From NCBI GenBank assembly GCA_030632465.1, contig DAOVUR010000068.1:1-8478 (forward strand): a stretch of 8,478 nucleotides of DNA, written 5' to 3'. Source of the stretch: a bacterium. GTDB lineage: Bacteria; Verrucomicrobiota; Kiritimatiellia; UBA8416; CAMZLY01. The position numbers were made by a program, and so were the translations under genes. The notes under the pieces were generated by a model that saw only the letters and a program-made list of their open reading frames with translations, was not told the DNA's origin and did not search any database. Shown here piece by piece: positions 6,116 to 8,478 of this stretch; the first letter of the stretch is position 1; each line of letters begins with the position of its first letter.

Positions 6116-6187
6116 CGACGGTAATATCGGTAGTTCAATCTTCGTGAACGAATCTTGAAATACCGATATGTTGGCATTTTCGGAAGG
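6116..6187 (+). repeat. Copy 2 of the ~70-bp structured repeat
   Basis: Partner of 2921-2990. Outer arms ATATCGGTA (6124-6132) and TACCGATAT (6161-6169) are identical to copy 1; the inner hairpin is TTCGT/ACGAA (6141-6145, 6148-6152), perfect here where copy 1 has a T for C (a G-T wobble). After this copy the sequence continues into further hairpins that copy 1 lacks. Confidence 0.9.
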
Positions 6188-6198
6188 TAATATCTTTA

Positions 6199-6277
6199 GC
6201 TCTGAAGGAGCGACACATCACAGCCTTGGGCGAATAGCCCAAGGAAAACAGAGAAAAAACATAAGCCCTGAAAGGGC
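6199..6277 (+). repeat. Two covarying short hairpins flanking a third, palindromic repeat cluster
   Basis: GCTCTGAAGGAGCGACACA (6199-6217) and GCCCTGAAAGGGCGGCACA (6265-6283) are the same motif: a five-pair stem, GAA loop, then CGRCACA. The third stem pair changes from T-A to C-G on both sides and the fifth from T-G to T-A, so pairing is kept while bases differ. Between them CCTTGGGC (6224-6231) and GCCCAAGG (6237-6244) form a perfect eight-pair hairpin with loop GAATA. Confidence 0.85.
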
Positions 6278-6473
6278 GGCACAAAAAGGTGGGGCGCAGC
6301 TCTCCGAGCAAGCCAGACAGCCATCTGTGCGAGTTGTGTTTATTTATTTGAGCGTTCATAATTGGATGTTGGATGTTGATTTTTCTACTTTACAGGCTCG
6401 GAGGCCTGTTTTACTTGTGACCTCTGACTTCAGTCTTCCGTCCTCCGGTCATGCCTGTTCGCCATGTTAGTAC

Positions 6474-6501
6474 TTGATATTATGTCAATATATAGTATGT
6501 T
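6474..6501 (+). promoter_or_regulatory. Possible promoter of the GspA-like operon
   Basis: TTGATA (6474-6479) and TATGTT (6496-6501) with a 16-base spacer. If used, transcription would begin at or next to the ATG at 6508, implying a leaderless message. TATAGT (6491-6496) is a better -10 box but lacks a -35 partner at normal spacing. Weak evidence either way. Confidence 0.3.
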
Positions 6502-6507
6502 ATTGGC

Positions 6508-7428
6508 ATGAGTTACTATCGTTTATTGGGTTTTGAGAAGGAACCGTTTTCAACTAGTCCTGACCCGTCATTTTTTTATCTGTCTCGAGAGCATAAAGCT
6601 GCGCTTTGTCGCTTGCAGATATCTATTGCATTAAGGCGCGGCCTAAGTGTTGTACTGGGTGATGTTGGTATTGGCAAGACCACGCTTAGCAGGAAGCTTT
6701 CGCAGGAGTTGCAGAGTGATAAGAATATCGAATTCCATATGATACTAAATCCCTACTTTAAAACGGGAAAACAGTTCCTGATGCGCTTGAGTAAGATGTT
6801 TCATTTAGATGTGCCTGCTAGGGCAACAGGAATGGAATATATGGATGCTATTGAGCGATATTTATTCAGACGCGGGATAGAAGAACAGAAAACTATAGTT
6901 TTGCTGATTGATGAATCACAGATTTTACCAGATTTTGTGCTTGAGATTCTTCGCATTTTACTCAATTATGAGACGAATGAGTATAAAATCCTGCAGTTAG
7001 TGCTTATGGGGCAGTTGGAGCTCTTGCCGCGGATTAGGGCTATTAATAACTTTTGGGATCGGATTGCATTGAAATACGTGCTTAATCCATTGGCTGAAGA
7101 TGAAGTAAGAGAGCTTATTAAGTTCCGTATTAAGCAGGCAGGTATTGCAAAAGTGGCAGGGGTAGATCGAGAGTTTTTCTCGGAAGAGGCGATTGCTTTG
7201 ATCTGGGAGCACTCGCAAGGCTTTCCGCGAAAGTTGGCACTGTTGTGTCATGACTCTTTGGTGCATATATTTATGCATGACCAGAAGGTTGTTGATGCTA
7301 ATGTTGTAAAAACTGTTATTGCTGAGCATACAGAGTTTGAAGATACAAGTTTGGAAGATGTTATTACTGCGGTAGAGAATAGTCCAATTGTAGATATAGA
7401 TGATTTAGAGAATGAGTTGAATAGATAA
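6508..7428 (+). CDS. GspA/ExeA-family AAA+ ATPase
   Basis: Cytoplasmic AAA+ ATPase of the family containing ExeA/GspA and MshM, which help assemble or place type II secretion or pilus secretin complexes across the cell wall. The 306 residues open with MSYYRLLGFEKEPFSTSPDPSF, typical of the family, then Walker A GDVGIGKTT (51-59, K57), Walker B IVLLIDESQIL (130-140, D135-E136), a sensor-1-like LVLMGQLELL (165-173), and a sensor-2-like GFPRKLALLCHDSL (238-251, R241), ending in an acidic tail. No membrane segment or peptidoglycan-binding domain is fused, unlike full-length ExeA. The ATG is fixed by an in-frame TAG at 6493 with no other start codon between; no Shine-Dalgarno precedes it. The next gene begins 2 bases after the stop, so the two are surely co-transcribed. 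Assignment to the family is strong; type II secretion versus type IV pilus cannot be decided here. Confidence 0.88.
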   Translation: MSYYRLLGFEKEPFSTSPDPSFFYLSREHKAALCRLQISIALRRGLSVVLGDVGIGKTTLSRKLSQELQSDKNIEFHMILNPYFKTGKQFLMRLSKMFHLDVPARATGMEYMDAIERYLFRRGIEEQKTIVLLIDESQILPDFVLEILRILLNYETNEYKILQLVLMGQLELLPRIRAINNFWDRIALKYVLNPLAEDEVRELIKFRIKQAGIAKVAGVDREFFSEEAIALIWEHSQGFPRKLALLCHDSLVHIFMHDQKVVDANVVKTVIAEHTEFEDTSLEDVITAVENSPIVDIDDLENELNR

Positions 7429-7430
7429 AG

Positions 7431-8303
7431 ATGACTGAAACAACTGACAACGAATTAACGCCTGAAGAGAAACTATTGCAGGTGATTAGAGATGGCGATA
7501 CAGAAGAGGTTGCTGTGCCGGAGCCTACTGTTGAGTCGGAGCCAATCCCTGTTGTGGAAGATGCTCCCGCTGCTACGGAGGTGCCTGAAGAGTCATCTGT
7601 TGAGGAGTCTTCTGTGGCGGAAGAAGAGCCTGAAGCAGAAGTCGCAGATACCGAAGCGGCAAAGCCGGAACTTAAGCTTGTGAAAAAGGGTGAGAAAAGT
7701 GAGGGAGATTCAGGTAGTAATCCTTCTGCCCCTGCGGTCGAGCCTAAGGTTGGTGATAGCGATGATAATGATTCTGCGGTGGTTGGGAAGTCGCCCGGCG
7801 GTTCACTAATTAGTATAGGGCTTGTTAATAAGATTCTTGCTATAGTGGTTCTTGCGATGATAGGTTTCGCCATTTATGAAATTTGGCATAATATAAAATA
7901 TGCAACATATAAGTCTGCTAATAATGAAAACATTGAGCTTGGCAGTTTGGTTGATCAGGCTCCGGAAGATAAGCTTCCTCCATTAAATGTTGTATTAACG
8001 AAGTCTACGGCGAGCAGGCTTATTGGTGCAGAAGATGCAGTAAAAGTTGATCCAAAGAAAAAGCCAGGGAAACAGACGACGCCAGTAGAGGATTATATTA
8101 AGAAGAATCTTAATCTGATCGGTTTGTCGGGTGATGGTTCCGGCGCTGTAGAGGCTATTATCAGTGATGGTAAGAGTGGCAAGATGCATTTTCTTGTGTT
8201 GGGCGGGACGCTTAGAATTAATGATGTGGATGTTAAGGTTATAGAAATTACATCTGAATATATAGAGTTTGCTGATGGTGATAAGAAAATCCGCATTGAG
8301 TAG
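7431..8303 (+). CDS. GspC/PilP-like bitopic inner-membrane protein (putative)
   Basis: Probable inner-membrane linker of a secretion or pilus machine. Residues 1-125 are low-complexity, rich in Glu, Val, Pro and Ser (cytosolic, probably disordered); 128-149 is one hydrophobic segment (IGLVNKILAIVVLAMIGFAI); the rest should be periplasmic. Residues about 226-289 (LNLIGLSGDGSGAVEAIISD, then FLVLGGTLRINDVDVKVIEI, ending IEFADGDKKIRI) have the pattern of the GspC homology region or PilP: Leu-x-Gly, a self-contained strand with Ala-Ile-Ile, a hydrophobic-Gly-x-x-Leu turn, and a closing strand. That domain in known systems contacts the secretin. A poly-charged Lys/Pro linker (205-218) precedes it. 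The start is fixed by TAG in frame just upstream (7422-7424) and lies 2 bases after the ATPase stop. Recognition is by pattern and gene order; direct sequence similarity is modest. Confidence 0.65.
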   Translation: MTETTDNELTPEEKLLQVIRDGDTEEVAVPEPTVESEPIPVVEDAPAATEVPEESSVEESSVAEEEPEAEVADTEAAKPELKLVKKGEKSEGDSGSNPSAPAVEPKVGDSDDNDSAVVGKSPGGSLISIGLVNKILAIVVLAMIGFAIYEIWHNIKYATYKSANNENIELGSLVDQAPEDKLPPLNVVLTKSTASRLIGAEDAVKVDPKKKPGKQTTPVEDYIKKNLNLIGLSGDGSGAVEAIISDGKSGKMHFLVLGGTLRINDVDVKVIEITSEYIEFADGDKKIRIE

Positions 8304-8373
8304 GGTTAACGGTTTTTGTGCTAGAAGATAGATCGTAATGCGGTTTATTGTAATGATGGTTTGGAGAATATAA

Positions 8374-8478
8374 ATGAGAGTTAGTTTACGAATTATAAGT
8401 GCGGTCATGGTGATCGTTTTTATTGTGGTAGCGCAACCTTGTGTGGCGCAAGATGATGGGCAAGTGGTGGTTAGTTCC
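8374..8478 (+). CDS. Exported protein, N terminus only, cut by right edge; possible secretin
   Basis: Thirty-five codons are visible. The product starts MRVSLRIISAVMVIVFIVVA and continues QPCVAQDDGQVVVSS: an Arg-containing start, a hydrophobic core and a signal-peptidase-like site after VAQ or CVA, so it should be exported. The frame stays open to the edge. The start is fixed by a TAA directly before the ATG, and GGAG at 8363-8366, 7 bases upstream, is the clearest Shine-Dalgarno in the window. It follows the GspC/PilP-like gene by 70 bases on the same strand. In type II secretion and pilus loci the secretin (GspD/PilQ) often sits here, but nothing in the visible residues proves that. The Cys in the signal region lacks a proper lipobox. 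Confidence 0.7.
   Translation, partial: MRVSLRIISAVMVIVFIVVAQPCVAQDDGQVVVSS

Larger units (their letters stand above)
5925..6507. other. Divergent repeat-rich spacer; no gene seen
   Basis: Between the starts of wecB and the GspA-like gene. It holds TTAAGTG-type 7-base units (5973-5999), two words around CACGGAAGG-type units (6003-6063), CAACGAAT units (about 6075-6100), the second ~70-bp structured repeat (6116-6187), a set of hairpins (6199-6277), TTGGATG units (6362-6380) and a CTGACTTCAGTCTTCCG run (6424-6447) related to the one at 1684-1723. Promoters for both flanking genes should lie at its ends. Open frames at 6135-6359 (-) and 6168-6470 (+) are translations of the repeats. Confidence 0.8.

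Noticed and set aside
6168..6470. Open frame of 100 codons on the + strand
   Set aside because: It translates the structured repeat and hairpin cluster, has no known start signal or domain, and overlaps repeats shared with another spacer.
7364..7873. Open frame of 169 codons on the - strand
   Set aside because: Ser/Thr-rich shadow of the Glu/Pro/Val-rich low-complexity part of the GspC-like gene.
8338..8373. Eleven-codon frame ending just before the last gene's ATG
   Set aside because: Too short, no ribosome-binding site, no recognised leader-peptide feature.

Overview
The window reads as AT-leaning chromosomal DNA from a Gram-negative (two-membrane) bacterium. It carries four complete, well-supported genes, a fifth complete gene assigned by weaker similarity, one gene cut at each edge, and one tRNA. 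The envelope signs are a signal-peptide protein related to the periplasmic exopolysaccharide enzyme PgaB and a pair of genes resembling GspA/ExeA and GspC/PilP of type II secretion or type IV pilus systems. An uncultured lineage of the PVC/Omnitrophota kind would fit the gene style and the unusual repeat-rich spacers, but this is only an inference; no marker here fixes the phylum.

Layout. Positions 2-1261 (+): hybrid sensor kinase (PAS tail, HisKA, HATPase, receiver) running in from the left edge. Positions 1262-1723: repeat-rich convergent spacer with a long hairpin. Positions 1724-2428 (-): rsmI, 16S rRNA 2'-O-methyltransferase. Positions 2429-3162: repeat-rich spacer. Positions 3163-3240 (+): tRNA-His(GTG). 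Positions 3284-4810 (+): secreted TPR plus PgaB-C-terminal-like (GHL13/GH153) protein, overlapping tail-to-tail by 17 bp with wecB at 4794-5924 (-). Positions 5925-6507: repeat-rich divergent spacer. Positions 6508-7428, 7431-8303 and 8374-right edge (+): a tight gene run of a GspA/ExeA-type AAA+ ATPase, a GspC/PilP-like bitopic protein, and the start of an exported protein that by position could be the secretin.

Functionally, wecB (UDP-ManNAc supply) and the PgaB-like hydrolase both touch amino-sugar polysaccharides, though their opposite orientation means they are not one operon. The last three genes look like part of an envelope-spanning secretion or pilus assembly apparatus. The kinase, rsmI and tRNA look like unrelated neighbours.

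The most unusual content is between the genes. All three large spacers share a 10-base word, GTGCGCT(A/C)TG, present eight times, always on the + strand and always outside the assigned genes. Pairs of copies lie 47-51 bases apart at each locus and bracket three 9-base tandem units whose sequence differs by locus. The spacers also hold a duplicated ~70-bp structured element (2921-2990 and 6116-6187) and two covarying short hairpins around a third hairpin (6199-6277). These suggest an organised, modular repeat system rather than random junk; its function is unknown.
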